64,000 bases of DNA, taken from contig JAQWMR010000005.1 of NCBI GenBank assembly GCA_029246685.1, forward strand, positions 1 to 64,000. The letters run 5' to 3'. This document shows positions 1 through 8,426 of this stretch, in pieces (the stretch's first letter is position 1; each line of letters begins with the position of its first letter). The position numbers and the translations under genes are program-made. The notes under the pieces are model-generated. The model saw only the letters and a program-made list of their open reading frames with translations, was not told the DNA's origin and made no database searches. Source of the DNA: Acidimicrobiales bacterium (GTDB taxonomy: Bacteria > Actinomycetota > Acidimicrobiia > Acidimicrobiales > Aldehydirespiratoraceae).

Positions 1-685
1 GCGAATCTCCACAAAAGACATCGTGGTCACGATGGACGACGATCTCCAACACCGTCCATCAACGATTTCGACACTCATTGGCGCCCTCGGCCAAGGAAAC
101 GATCTGGTGTACGGGGTGCCGGAGAAAGGTGAGCACGCCAAATGGCGAAACATCACCAGCCGAACCGCTAAATGGATCCTCTCCAACACCATCGGGGCCG
201 AACAAGCCCGCAACTCGAGCGCCTTCCGAGCCTTTCGCCGTGAGCTAAGCGATGGATGGAGCAGGGTTAGCGACCCGTACGTCTCGCTCGATGTCCTGCT
301 CTCGTGGGTTACGACCAGCCATGCCGCAATTCCGATCCCGATGGATGAGCGGGCAGCGGGGACATCCAACTACAGCTTCCTCAAGCTGATGCGCCACATG
401 CTCAACATGATGACGGGATATTCAACCCGCCCTCTGCGCCTAGTCACCCTCTTAGGGTTCCTCGCCAGTTTTGCTGGGCTTGCAAGTTTGTTCTTCGTTA
501 TCGGCCGTTGGTGGATGACCGAGAACGCAACCCCTGGATTCGCATTTCTGGCTTCCATGATCTCGGTCTTCGGCGGCCTTCAACTTTTTGCGCTTGGCGT
601 GATAGGCGAGTATCTCGGACGTATGCATGTCCGCTCGATGAGCAAGCCTGCGTACAACGTGCGCAGGTCTGTTGGCATCGTTTAG
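1..685 (+). CDS. Glycosyltransferase family 2 (DPM1/ArnC-like), 5'-truncated by window edge
   Basis: This is the C-terminal part of a polyprenyl-phosphate sugar transferase that loads a sugar from a nucleotide donor onto a lipid phosphate at the inner membrane. The frame is open to the window edge and reads DIVVTMDDDLQH, the acidic metal/nucleotide-binding motif of ArnC/DPM1 enzymes; ATG/GTG codons inside it are not the true start. Two strong membrane segments lie near the C-terminus (about positions 440-520 and 535-610), followed by EYLGR, typical of the bacterial ArnC-like subgroup. It is 6 bp upstream of the GNAT gene and probably co-transcribed. The sugar is unknown. It could pair with the ArnT-like enzyme at 6139-7746. 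Confidence 0.85.
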   Translation, partial: RISTKDIVVTMDDDLQHRPSTISTLIGALGQGNDLVYGVPEKGEHAKWRNITSRTAKWILSNTIGAEQARNSSAFRAFRRELSDGWSRVSDPYVSLDVLLSWVTTSHAAIPIPMDERAAGTSNYSFLKLMRHMLNMMTGYSTRPLRLVTLLGFLASFAGLASLFFVIGRWWMTENATPGFAFLASMISVFGGLQLFALGVIGEYLGRMHVRSMSKPAYNVRRSVGIV

Positions 686-691
686 CGACTC

Positions 692-1417
692 ATGATCAGC
701 GAACACCGTTTCAACAGCGATTGGTGGGGAGCGCCTGCTGGGATTTCATCATCGGTCGATGTCCTAACTGCGGACCGAAGCCAGCTCAGCCCAGCCTGTC
801 AACCGTATGCATGGGTCGAAGCCCGCGTACCTACCCGGGCAGTCCCCGACGGTTGGCTGGGACCGACAAACGGCTTCGTTTGGGCCGACCTTCAGCTAGC
901 CTACCGAGCGAGCCTGAACCGCATCGAGACCCTTCCGGAGGGCTGGTCGTACGTCTCTGCTGAAGAACGTTCTATCGACCTATCTGACTTCGCCGAATTC
1001 AATGGCGAAAGGTACAGCCGTCTTCCCGGTGTTACGCCGCGGCGAATCGCTGACCGCTACCAGCGTTGGGCGCGCAACCTCGTTGAGAAACATCCCTCAG
1101 CCTGCGCCACTATTCTCAAAGGTAATCAGGTCGCTGGCTACGTTTTTGGCTCAGTCAATGGCCGAAAAGCGGAATTTACGCTTGCCGTGGCCTCGCGTTC
1201 GGCGAGCGTGCCCGGACTCGGTATCTATCTCGGCGCAGCTAGCCTTTATCGGGATCTCGGAGCCTCGACGATGGTCTCTTCTCTGAGCGCTGCAAATCTT
1301 TCCGCTCTGAACGCCCACGTGGCCATCGGTTGCCTGTTCGTCTCGGCGACTGGAGTTTGGCTGCGACCAACACAGGCGTCAGAGACTTCTCTGCCCGAAA
1401 CACTCACCCCTCGTTGA
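692..1417 (+). CDS. GNAT-family N-acyltransferase (WecD-like)
   Basis: A 241-residue protein whose C-terminal half looks like a GNAT acyltransferase: a conserved core around GIYLGAASLYRDLG, then SLSAANLSALNAHVAIGC, the pattern seen in WecD/FdtC-type enzymes that acylate the amino group of dTDP-4-amino-6-deoxy sugars. The N-terminal 100 residues are less recognisable. It sits between a lipid-phosphate glycosyltransferase and an acyl carrier protein, so it may take its acyl group from the neighbouring ACP rather than from acetyl-CoA; that is inference. The ATG at 692 follows the previous stop by a few bases. No aminotransferase is visible in the window; it may lie upstream of the edge. Confidence 0.65.
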   Translation: MISEHRFNSDWWGAPAGISSSVDVLTADRSQLSPACQPYAWVEARVPTRAVPDGWLGPTNGFVWADLQLAYRASLNRIETLPEGWSYVSAEERSIDLSDFAEFNGERYSRLPGVTPRRIADRYQRWARNLVEKHPSACATILKGNQVAGYVFGSVNGRKAEFTLAVASRSASVPGLGIYLGAASLYRDLGASTMVSSLSAANLSALNAHVAIGCLFVSATGVWLRPTQASETSLPETLTPR

Positions 1418-1446
1418 ACCGACAATCTCCCTGCAAGGAGTTCTTC

Positions 1447-1695
1447 ATGGCCACACACACCCTCGACCAGCTGCGAGCAATTTTCCGCACTGCTCTCGAG
1501 CTCGATCGCGACGCAGCAGTTGATGACCTGGAATATCGAGGTATCGAGTCCTGGGACTCGGTTGCGCACATGGTCCTAGTTTCTGAAATAGAGGACACTT
1601 TCGACATCATGCTGGAAACCGATGACGTGATCGATATGAGCAGCTTCGCCAAAACACAGGAAATTCTCGCCCGGTATGAGGTCAGCTTCGAGTGA
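1447..1695 (+). CDS. Acyl carrier protein
   Basis: An 82-residue acyl carrier protein. Ser38 in the motif SWDSVAHM is the expected phosphopantetheine site, and the helical pattern of about 80 acidic residues matches the family. The start at 1447 is set by an AAGGAG ribosome site at 1435-1440; longer in-frame starts upstream overlap the GNAT gene and lack this. Its stop overlaps the GTG start of the ketoreductase (GTGA). As a dedicated ACP inside a glycan locus, beside a ligase and two Lux-type enzymes, it probably carries a special acyl group rather than serving bulk fatty-acid synthesis. Confidence 0.9.
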   Translation: MATHTLDQLRAIFRTALELDRDAAVDDLEYRGIESWDSVAHMVLVSEIEDTFDIMLETDDVIDMSSFAKTQEILARYEVSFE

Positions 1696-2441
1696 CCGTC
1701 TGGACTGACCGAAGGGTGCTCGTCACCGGGGCATCACGGGGGATCGGGCGAAGGGTCGCCGACCAGCTCGCCGCGTCCGGCGCGACCGTCGCGATCACCG
1801 CAACAACGCCAGAAGCCGCCGAAAAGGCCCGAAATTCGATAATGGACGTGAATCCACAATCGACTGTTTCAGCCCACGCCTTCGACCAGGCTGACCCCGA
1901 CGCGACAAGTGTTCTTGTTCGAGAGATCAAGGCAGAACTTGACGGCCTTGACCATGTCGTCGCAAACGCAGGTACACACAAAGCTTCACCGATTGGCATG
2001 GTCTCATCAGCCGATGCTGAGCAGCTTCTGCTGGTAAACGCCCGAGGCACGCTCCTCCTCGTCCAGTCAGCCTTGAAGCTGCTGCGGCGGTCTCCGGCGC
2101 CCGCAGTGGTCTTGATCGGATCTCTGATGGGAACCGATGGTGTAAGCGGCCAGACTGCGTACGCCATGAGCAAGGGCGCCGTTCACGGCCTTCTGCGGCC
2201 GCTGTCAAGGGAGCTCGGGACGAGCGGAGTCCGAATTAATGCCGTAGCCCCTGGCTATGTCGAGACCGACATGACGAGCTCGCTCAGTGAGCAGCAGCGG
2301 GAAGAAGTCGAACGCCGGACCCCGCTCGGCCGGCTCGGGACCCCTGCTGAGGTCGCCAATGCCGTTCAGTTCTTGCTGTCCGATGAAGCGGGCTTCATTA
2401 CGGGCCAATGCCTAGGAGTCGACGGTGGCCTCACCAACTGA
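1692..2441 (+). CDS. SDR-family 3-oxoacyl-ACP reductase-like protein
   Basis: A 249-residue classical short-chain dehydrogenase. It shows the TGASRGIG cofactor motif (residues 12-19), NAG (92-94), catalytic Ser144 and the YAMSK pair Tyr157/Lys161, and ends in GQCLGVDGG, typical of FabG. It begins with GTG overlapping the ACP stop, which implies translational coupling, and its end overlaps the next gene by 17 bp. The likely role is reduction of a 3-oxoacyl group on the neighbouring ACP to a 3-hydroxyacyl group with NADPH. The substrate is inferred from context; many SDRs act on sugars instead. Confidence 0.85.
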   Translation: MTVWTDRRVLVTGASRGIGRRVADQLAASGATVAITATTPEAAEKARNSIMDVNPQSTVSAHAFDQADPDATSVLVREIKAELDGLDHVVANAGTHKASPIGMVSSADAEQLLLVNARGTLLLVQSALKLLRRSPAPAVVLIGSLMGTDGVSGQTAYAMSKGAVHGLLRPLSRELGTSGVRINAVAPGYVETDMTSSLSEQQREEVERRTPLGRLGTPAEVANAVQFLLSDEAGFITGQCLGVDGGLTN

Positions 2442-3846
2442 GTTCGATCCGTTAGAGATGGGTTCAACGACAGACGGCCTTGCGCTCGTCGACGAGTTTG
2501 GCGAGTACTCGTTCGCTGACCTTCGCAAGGCCGTGGAATCTAAGTCCTTGGAGCTTGTCGGCGAAAAAGACGGAGTTGCGCTCATTCTCTTCGAGCCGAC
2601 CATGCAGGCCATCGTGTTCTACCTTGCAGCACTTCGAAGTGGCCGAACCATCATCTTGGCTGACCGACGATCCAAGGCCGAGGTTATTGGCAACATCATC
2701 GATCGCTACGGCGTCACGCTTGAATTCGGGCCAGGCGACAATGTCACGGTCCATGGTCAGGACGGGCCAACGCCTAATCCTGCGACTCCCCAAATTTTGT
2801 TGCCCACATCTGGCTCCACAGGCAGTCCAAAGATGGTGAGACTGCCTCACAGCGCCCTTCGTGCAAACGCCCGTTCGATTGCGGCCGAACTAGGCATCGG
2901 GTTCAACGATGTTGCCCCAACGACCCTTCCGCTTCACTACAGCTATGGACTGTCGGTGCTCAACTCGCACCTCGTCGCTGGTGCTGCACTAGCGCTGATC
3001 GACCACAGCGTCATCACACGCCAATTTTGGGATGACTTCGATCGATATGGATGTACCTCGTTCGCCGGTGTTCCATACACGTACTCGATGCTCGCCCGGA
3101 TGCGGTTTTCGCCCACTGACCACCCGTCGCTTCGGACGATGACGCAAGCAGGAGGACGACTCTCCGTTGAACTTCGAGAAAAGTTCCACAGTGCGATGGA
3201 CGAAGTCAGGGGGCAATTTATCGTAATGTACGGTCAAACCGAGGCGACGGCCCGGATGGCAGTTCTTCCCCACGCCGAATTTAGTGATCGCCGATCCTCA
3301 GCAGGCCGAGCGCTCAAAGGCGGTCGTTTCTCGGTCTTGGCCGACAACTGCGAAACCGATACCGCCAACGTTGAGGGCGAAATCGTGTACTACGGACAAA
3401 ACGTTATGTTGGGATATGCAGAAGATCAGGCCGACCTCCACGCAACGGATAGCTGCGGAGGGCGATTGCTTACTGGCGATACCGGTCAACTCGACACCGA
3501 GGGTTATCTGTGGCTGAGCGGCCGCAAAAAGCGGATTGCCAAAGTTTTCGGAGAGCGAGTCGACCTCGACGACGTAGAGCGGCTGGCTGCATCGATCACC
3601 GAGCCAGTGGCAGCGACCAGCGGCTCCGATCACGTAGTGATCTTCTTCGAGGGCGAAGACGCCCAACTCGCCACAACCCTTCGGACGCATATCGCATCTG
3701 AGCTTGGTGTGCATCGAACCGGTATCGAAGTTCAGACCCTTCCGGCGCTTCCTTTGCTCAATAGCGGCAAGATCGACTACGCCGACCTAGCCCGACTCGC
3801 ACAGGGAGCGGCGCCTCCTTCGGACAAAGAAGAACACGAATCATGA
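2425..3846 (+). CDS. AMP-dependent acyl ligase (class I adenylate-forming)
   Basis: A 473-residue member of the acyl-CoA synthetase/acyl-ACP ligase superfamily. The phosphate-binding loop PTSGSTGSPK spans about residues 127-136, YGQTEA is the adenine-binding region, the hinge is TGDTGQLDTEGYLWLSGR, and the C-terminal SGKIDY carries the catalytic Lys. It activates a carboxylate with ATP and passes it to a thiol. In this operon the acceptor is likely the ACP at 1447. The GTG start at 2425 lies inside the end of the ketoreductase, and the stop overlaps the LuxE-like gene (ATGA). It is somewhat shorter than typical 500-550 residue ligases, with a compact N-domain. Confidence 0.85.
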   Translation: MASPTEFDPLEMGSTTDGLALVDEFGEYSFADLRKAVESKSLELVGEKDGVALILFEPTMQAIVFYLAALRSGRTIILADRRSKAEVIGNIIDRYGVTLEFGPGDNVTVHGQDGPTPNPATPQILLPTSGSTGSPKMVRLPHSALRANARSIAAELGIGFNDVAPTTLPLHYSYGLSVLNSHLVAGAALALIDHSVITRQFWDDFDRYGCTSFAGVPYTYSMLARMRFSPTDHPSLRTMTQAGGRLSVELREKFHSAMDEVRGQFIVMYGQTEATARMAVLPHAEFSDRRSSAGRALKGGRFSVLADNCETDTANVEGEIVYYGQNVMLGYAEDQADLHATDSCGGRLLTGDTGQLDTEGYLWLSGRKKRIAKVFGERVDLDDVERLAASITEPVAATSGSDHVVIFFEGEDAQLATTLRTHIASELGVHRTGIEVQTLPALPLLNSGKIDYADLARLAQGAAPPSDKEEHES

Positions 3847-4907
3847 TTACCCCGTCTCCACCGGACCTTGAGCAGGTGTTCGGTATCTCGCAAGCCGAGA
3901 AAGAGCCAGCACTACTCAGAGATCTGCTCAATCTGACCGAGCACCATTCACGTTCATGTCACAAGTACGAAAGACTCCTTCGCTCTATCGGTTGGACCGG
4001 TGACGCCGCATTAACCAGTCAACTTCCGTGGCTACCGGTCCGACTGTTCAAAGACCACGAATTACGGAGCATTCCTTCCGATGATGTTTTTCGGCGCCTA
4101 ACTTCTAGCGGCACGACCGGTGCCAACGTGAGCAAGATCGATCTCGATGCTGACTCCGCCCAGCTTCAGGCGAAAGCCTTATCTCGAACCCTCCAGGTAG
4201 TGCTGGGCCCACAGCGACTCCCGATGCTCATTCTTGATTCGAAAAAGGTGACAAGAGGCGCGAGTTTTTCCGCTCGAGGAGCAGGCGTCTTGGGCATGAT
4301 GAACTTCGGACGCAAGCATGTATTTGCCCTCGACGACGAAATGCGGCTTGATAGGAGCGCCGTTCAAGACTTCCTTGAGAAACACGCAGGCGAACCCTTC
4401 TTGATATTTGGGTTCACCTTTTTGGTGTGGCACCACCTGTCTGAGATCGAGCGCAGCGATTCCCTCGATCTCAGCAATGGCATCTTGGTCCATAGTGGCG
4501 GATGGAAGAAGCTCATCAACCTGGCAGTGCCGCCAGAGGAGTTCCGGCAGCGGCTTCAGGCGTCGACGGGGCTTAAGCGCATCCACAACTACTACGGCAT
4601 GGTCGAGCAGATAGGCACACTATTTCTCGAGTCGCCGGAAGGCGACGGATCACTTGTCTGCCCAAGCTTTGCGGATGTGGTCATTCGGGATCCGCTCACT
4701 TTCGATCCCGTACCCGATGGTGAACCTGGCTTGATCCAGACTCTGAGCCTCCTGCCCCGCAGTTACCCGGGCCATTCGGTGCTTACCGAGGACCTCGGGA
4801 CAATTGTCGGGGTCGACGATACCGAATGGAAGGGTCGACGGTTCGTTGTGCACGGACGTCTTCCCCGCGCCGAAGCGCGCGGCTGCAGCGACACGGCTGA
4901 AGTCTGA
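3843..4907 (+). CDS. LuxE-like acyl-protein synthetase
   Basis: A 354-residue protein of the LuxE/PaaK-like group. It has the adenylate-binding stretch SSGTTG near residue 87, IHNYYGMVEQIG, and a C-terminal GRLPRAEARGCS with Cys348, which corresponds to the Cys near the C-terminus that carries the acyl group in bioluminescence LuxE. LuxE activates a fatty acid and hands it to the reductase LuxC. It overlaps the ligase by 4 bp and the LuxC-like gene by 1 bp, so the pair is co-translated. No luxAB or luxD is present. The role is therefore most likely acyl reduction in glycan or lipid synthesis, not light emission. Confidence 0.85.
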   Translation: MITPSPPDLEQVFGISQAEKEPALLRDLLNLTEHHSRSCHKYERLLRSIGWTGDAALTSQLPWLPVRLFKDHELRSIPSDDVFRRLTSSGTTGANVSKIDLDADSAQLQAKALSRTLQVVLGPQRLPMLILDSKKVTRGASFSARGAGVLGMMNFGRKHVFALDDEMRLDRSAVQDFLEKHAGEPFLIFGFTFLVWHHLSEIERSDSLDLSNGILVHSGGWKKLINLAVPPEEFRQRLQASTGLKRIHNYYGMVEQIGTLFLESPEGDGSLVCPSFADVVIRDPLTFDPVPDGEPGLIQTLSLLPRSYPGHSVLTEDLGTIVGVDDTEWKGRRFVVHGRLPRAEARGCSDTAEV

Positions 4908-6112
4908 TGCAGGACTTACTTCGTAATCGGCCGACAACAACGAACGAAGTGCTAGCTGCGATTGATGACGCCCCTTCACAAGAGATCGGGGCACCAGACA
5001 CCATCAAGTTTCTCGGGACGCTGGCACGCCGTCTAATGACCCCGTCAGTTCGTCGCAGCTACCCCGAACTCGCGTCGCTAGGGTTTTTTTTGCGGAACTC
5101 AGAGCTCATCAGGCTGGTCGAGGCCGCTAAAGGCGGACCGGACGACGTAGTTCGAGTGCCAAGAGGTCTTCACTTTCATATCCCACCGTCAAATGTCGAC
5201 ACCGTCTTCGTCTATTCATGGGCGCTCTCACTCATCTCCGGTAACCCCAACATTGTCCGGATCTCAGAACGCTGCGGCGGCGCAGCACGACTCGTGCTCG
5301 ATGAAATCGATAGCACGCTGCAGCATGCCCCAAACAATCTTCGGGCGACGCAATGGTTTCTGGCGATCGACCACAGCGAGCCCGCAATGGCGGATTTTTC
5401 TTCGCGATGTGCGCAGCGTGTGATCTGGGGAGGTGATGAGGCAGTACGTGCTATCCGGCAACATCCGCTCGATGCCAGAGGAGCGGAATTGACCTTCCCG
5501 GATCGAACCTCGCTGACGGTGCTCAATGCGCGCTTCATCGCAGAGCTTGACAGCAGCGCGTTAGATGCTTTGGCCGCCGGGTTCGTCAACGACGTATGGT
5601 GGTTTGACCAAGCAGCTTGCTCTTCTCCCCGAACACTTGTGTGGGTCGGCAACAGCGATACCCAAACCAACGCACGCCGCCGTTTTCTCGATGCAGTTCA
5701 TTCACGACTGGAGGCTGCAGGGCTCGGTAACGACCCGGCGATGGCGATGCAGCGCCGAGTATCTCTCTATGGCGTTGCACTTAATGACGCAGACGCTTCC
5801 CTTGACTTGACCCGATCTCGTCTAGGCCTGGTCCAAGCCAGTGAGCGGTTCGTCGAATGGATGGGCGCAGGTGCATTCGTTGAAATTTTCATCGAAGAGC
5901 TGCCAGATCTTGCGAAAATGTTGAAGGACCGAGACCAAACCATGACGCATGCCGGGTTCCAAAAAAGCGATCTTGAAGCCCTTGTTCGAAACTTGGGGCC
6001 CCGAAGCGTTGACCGCGTGGTAGGCGTCGGCTCGGCGCTCAAATTTGGCCGATTCTGGGATGGCTTTGACTTGCTGGGTTCTATGACCCGCCATGTCACA
6101 GTAGCCGAGTGA
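4907..6112 (+). CDS. LuxC-like acyl-CoA/acyl-protein reductase
   Basis: A 401-residue LuxC-family enzyme of the aldehyde-dehydrogenase fold. Landmarks are FHIPPSNVDTVFVYSW (cofactor region, about 90-105), GNPNIVRIS, VIWGGDEAVR and WWFDQAACSSPR, with Cys238 as the expected acyl-enzyme nucleophile. LuxC reduces an acyl group received from LuxE to an aldehyde using NADPH. The ATG shares one base with the LuxE stop. It is the last gene of the plus-strand operon; the next gene is convergent 26 bp away. Aldehyde fate is unknown: further reduction, amination or incorporation in a glycan-linked acyl chain are all possible. Confidence 0.85.
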   Translation: MQDLLRNRPTTTNEVLAAIDDAPSQEIGAPDTIKFLGTLARRLMTPSVRRSYPELASLGFFLRNSELIRLVEAAKGGPDDVVRVPRGLHFHIPPSNVDTVFVYSWALSLISGNPNIVRISERCGGAARLVLDEIDSTLQHAPNNLRATQWFLAIDHSEPAMADFSSRCAQRVIWGGDEAVRAIRQHPLDARGAELTFPDRTSLTVLNARFIAELDSSALDALAAGFVNDVWWFDQAACSSPRTLVWVGNSDTQTNARRRFLDAVHSRLEAAGLGNDPAMAMQRRVSLYGVALNDADASLDLTRSRLGLVQASERFVEWMGAGAFVEIFIEELPDLAKMLKDRDQTMTHAGFQKSDLEALVRNLGPRSVDRVVGVGSALKFGRFWDGFDLLGSMTRHVTVAE

Positions 6113-6138
6113 CTGCTAGCTGACTTCGCAGATGAAGA

Positions 6139-7746
6139 TTATCCAGCCGGCGTGACCTCAACGAGAGCCACTCGCCGACCACCGGGAGCTCTCAACACAA
6201 TCGCTTCGCCTTCCGCGGCGTCAAGAACGTCATCGATCGGTGGCTGGGAACTGACGCCTTCCAGCAACAAAAATCCAAGCCCGGCCCCGCCACTCGAATC
6301 AACTCGGCCAGCTTGGGCTTCAACATACTCTTCCCAAGTCAGGCCATCACCGACCACTTCTCCGTCCGGCTGGAAGGAACCCGAAAACCCAACTGCATTG
6401 CAGGCCGAGTACCAAGCAACTTGGGGCACGCGGGTGGTGAAGATCCGACAGTTCTGCCCAAGGATGTCGTCTGCCGCGATAGACGCCACTCGTACTTGTT
6501 CGAATCCTGTGAGACGCTCATGCATAGCCTCTGCACCTTCAAAAGTACGCCAGCCCACAAACGCCATTAAGGAAAAGAGAACCACTGCGCTGAAGCGATT
6601 GCGGACCCTGGTTCGAGTTTCAGATGACAAGGCAGACTGAACGATCTCAACCTGAGCAGCGGTTAGCGGGAGCAGGGAGGGACCCCAGATCACCATGGCC
6701 AGCGCGGCTGCCCCAATCGCGAATTGTGGAGCGAGATAGGTCGTAACGTACTGATTTACCGACCACGCATAGAGCCCGACCTGCACAAAACCGATCGTCG
6801 CTGCAACGAAGAGCAAACCGATTCGACGATCGACCAACGCCTTGGTGACAACCACCAGCAGAGTCAATACGAAGGCAGAAAAGAAAGACCAGCCCCAAAA
6901 CGCGCCGTTGAAGCCATAGTCAACCGGGCCAGGGGAAAGAATCGTCTGCAGGTCGGTCAACCAACGGTCTGAGGCATTGTTGAGAACATCGAGCTGTTGA
7001 TTCGACGCATCGAGTGGAGACAACCGCCGCGTGAGGAATGTGCTGGTCAGCAGATAGGCGACGGCCATGACCGACATGAGCCCCACCGCTAGAAACGAAA
7101 AAAAATCTTGGTAGGACCTCCGACGGACGGAGCTGATGACAACGGCTAAAGCAACCAGACCGAGAGGGGCGACGACCAGCATGACCGCGCCGAATCGAAT
7201 GGTTGTCGCAACTGCGATCGCCGCCGGTACAACGACCAGGATACCGGTAGATCCGCAGACATGAGCTCTCAGCAAGGCCCAGACGGCTACGACGGCAAAG
7301 AAGGCGGCTGCGTTATCGCCAAACGCAAGTGTTGAGGTGGCAAAAAACCCAGGACATAGAGCCGCAATCAGCGCAGCGGTAGTTCCAACCCGAGGGGCTG
7401 CGATCAGGTCTAGCGTTCGGGCAATCATTGCGAGAAGGCCGACCGAAAAGCCCACGGCTACCGCCCGAACGATGAAGTCCGACGTGCCAAAGATCTCAAA
7501 CGCAAATCCCGCAAACGCTGGGAATCCCGGCGCACGCAGGTCACTCCAGTACGGGCTGGAGACTGCATCCCATTCGAAGTTGGTTCGCTCGAGGTCCTTC
7601 GCTCGCGATGCGTACACGGATTCGTCCCAGCCCAGCGGGCTTTGGACACGCAGCGTGAGGATCGCAGCAAAACCAAAAACGGCCAGCACGGCGCGACGCA
7701 CGCGCAGTTCGTCGAGGAGCAAGCCTACAAAGTTAAACAGTGACAA
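6139..7746 (-). CDS. PMT/ArnT-like membrane glycosyltransferase (GT39/GT83 type)
   Basis: A 535-residue integral membrane protein with about ten hydrophobic segments. The first loop carries GWDESVYASRAKDL, matching the acidic catalytic motif of protein-mannosyltransferase/ArnT enzymes, followed by SPYWSDLRAPGFP. The C-terminal 130 residues are soluble and face the cell exterior. Such enzymes transfer a sugar from a polyprenyl-phosphate carrier to a protein or glycan outside the membrane. It lies on the opposite strand to the acyl cassette, convergent with it and divergent from rfbC. An ArnC-like enzyme at the window's left edge could make its donor; acceptor and sugar are unknown. Confidence 0.75.
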   Translation of the reverse strand: MSLFNFVGLLLDELRVRRAVLAVFGFAAILTLRVQSPLGWDESVYASRAKDLERTNFEWDAVSSPYWSDLRAPGFPAFAGFAFEIFGTSDFIVRAVAVGFSVGLLAMIARTLDLIAAPRVGTTAALIAALCPGFFATSTLAFGDNAAAFFAVVAVWALLRAHVCGSTGILVVVPAAIAVATTIRFGAVMLVVAPLGLVALAVVISSVRRRSYQDFFSFLAVGLMSVMAVAYLLTSTFLTRRLSPLDASNQQLDVLNNASDRWLTDLQTILSPGPVDYGFNGAFWGWSFFSAFVLTLLVVVTKALVDRRIGLLFVAATIGFVQVGLYAWSVNQYVTTYLAPQFAIGAAALAMVIWGPSLLPLTAAQVEIVQSALSSETRTRVRNRFSAVVLFSLMAFVGWRTFEGAEAMHERLTGFEQVRVASIAADDILGQNCRIFTTRVPQVAWYSACNAVGFSGSFQPDGEVVGDGLTWEEYVEAQAGRVDSSGGAGLGFLLLEGVSSQPPIDDVLDAAEGEAIVLRAPGGRRVALVEVTPAG

Positions 7747-7866
7747 GTCCCCGACTTTACTGTTGGAGGTCAGAGCGCAGGCGCATACGAGCGGGGCTGC
7801 CGACGCATCTCTAGCGCCTGACGGGAGTGTAGCCTCCCGCGAAACGCTGCGGCGCCTCTTAGAAAC

Positions 7867-8424
7867 ATGGAACTGATCAACGAACCACTGCCTGGCCTTC
7901 TCGAACTAAAGCTGACCGTTCACTCCGACAATCGCGGACTCTTTTGCGAAACGTTCAATGAGCGAACGCTTCGTCAATTCGGAGTCGCCGCAAACTTCGT
8001 TCAGGACAACGAGTCTCGATCAACAGCCGTTGGGACGGTCAGAGGCCTTCATTTCCAGGTGGACCCGTTCGAACAGGGAAAACTCGTCCGGGTTCTGCGG
8101 GGGGCAATCTTCGATGTTGCTCTCGATCTGCGCCCCCAATCACCCACGTATCTTCAACACTCAAGCATCGAACTCTCAGAAGATGACTTCCGCGTCGTCT
8201 GGATACCGCCTGGCTTCGCCCACGGTTTCTGCACCCTCGAGGCCTACACAACGATTTCATATCGCACGACAAGCTTCTACAACCTCACGGCTGAGCGCTC
8301 AATCCGCTGGAACGATCCGGATCATGGGATAACTTGGCCGGTTGAGGCTGACGGTGCGACCCTTTCCGAGAGAGACGCCAGTGCCGAAACACTTGCTCAA
8401 CAGATCAACAGCAAGGACGTCTAG
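7867..8424 (+). CDS. rfbC: dTDP-4-dehydrorhamnose 3,5-epimerase
   Basis: A 185-residue RmlC-type cupin. It shows [12 protein letters not shown] near the N-terminus, RGLHFQ with the catalytic His (about residue 62), [19 protein letters not shown] and the PPGFAHGF metal-less cupin strand. It epimerises C3 and C5 of dTDP-4-keto-6-deoxyglucose. It is the first gene of a rfbC-rfbB-rfbD-rfbA operon. The 120 bp upstream region is shared with the divergent membrane glycosyltransferase and contains a small inverted repeat (7822-7839) but no clear promoter that I can assign. Confidence 0.95.
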   Translation: MELINEPLPGLLELKLTVHSDNRGLFCETFNERTLRQFGVAANFVQDNESRSTAVGTVRGLHFQVDPFEQGKLVRVLRGAIFDVALDLRPQSPTYLQHSSIELSEDDFRVVWIPPGFAHGFCTLEAYTTISYRTTSFYNLTAERSIRWNDPDHGITWPVEADGATLSERDASAETLAQQINSKDV

Positions 8425-8426
8425 CA

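Noticed and set aside
5084..5091. Run of eight T in luxC-like gene as a phase-variation site
   Set aside because: The frame is intact and one isolated T8 run is weak evidence; reads would be needed.
3843..6112. Bioluminescence locus
   Set aside because: No luxA, luxB or luxD homolog is present; LuxE/LuxC homologs are also found in lipid and glycan loci.
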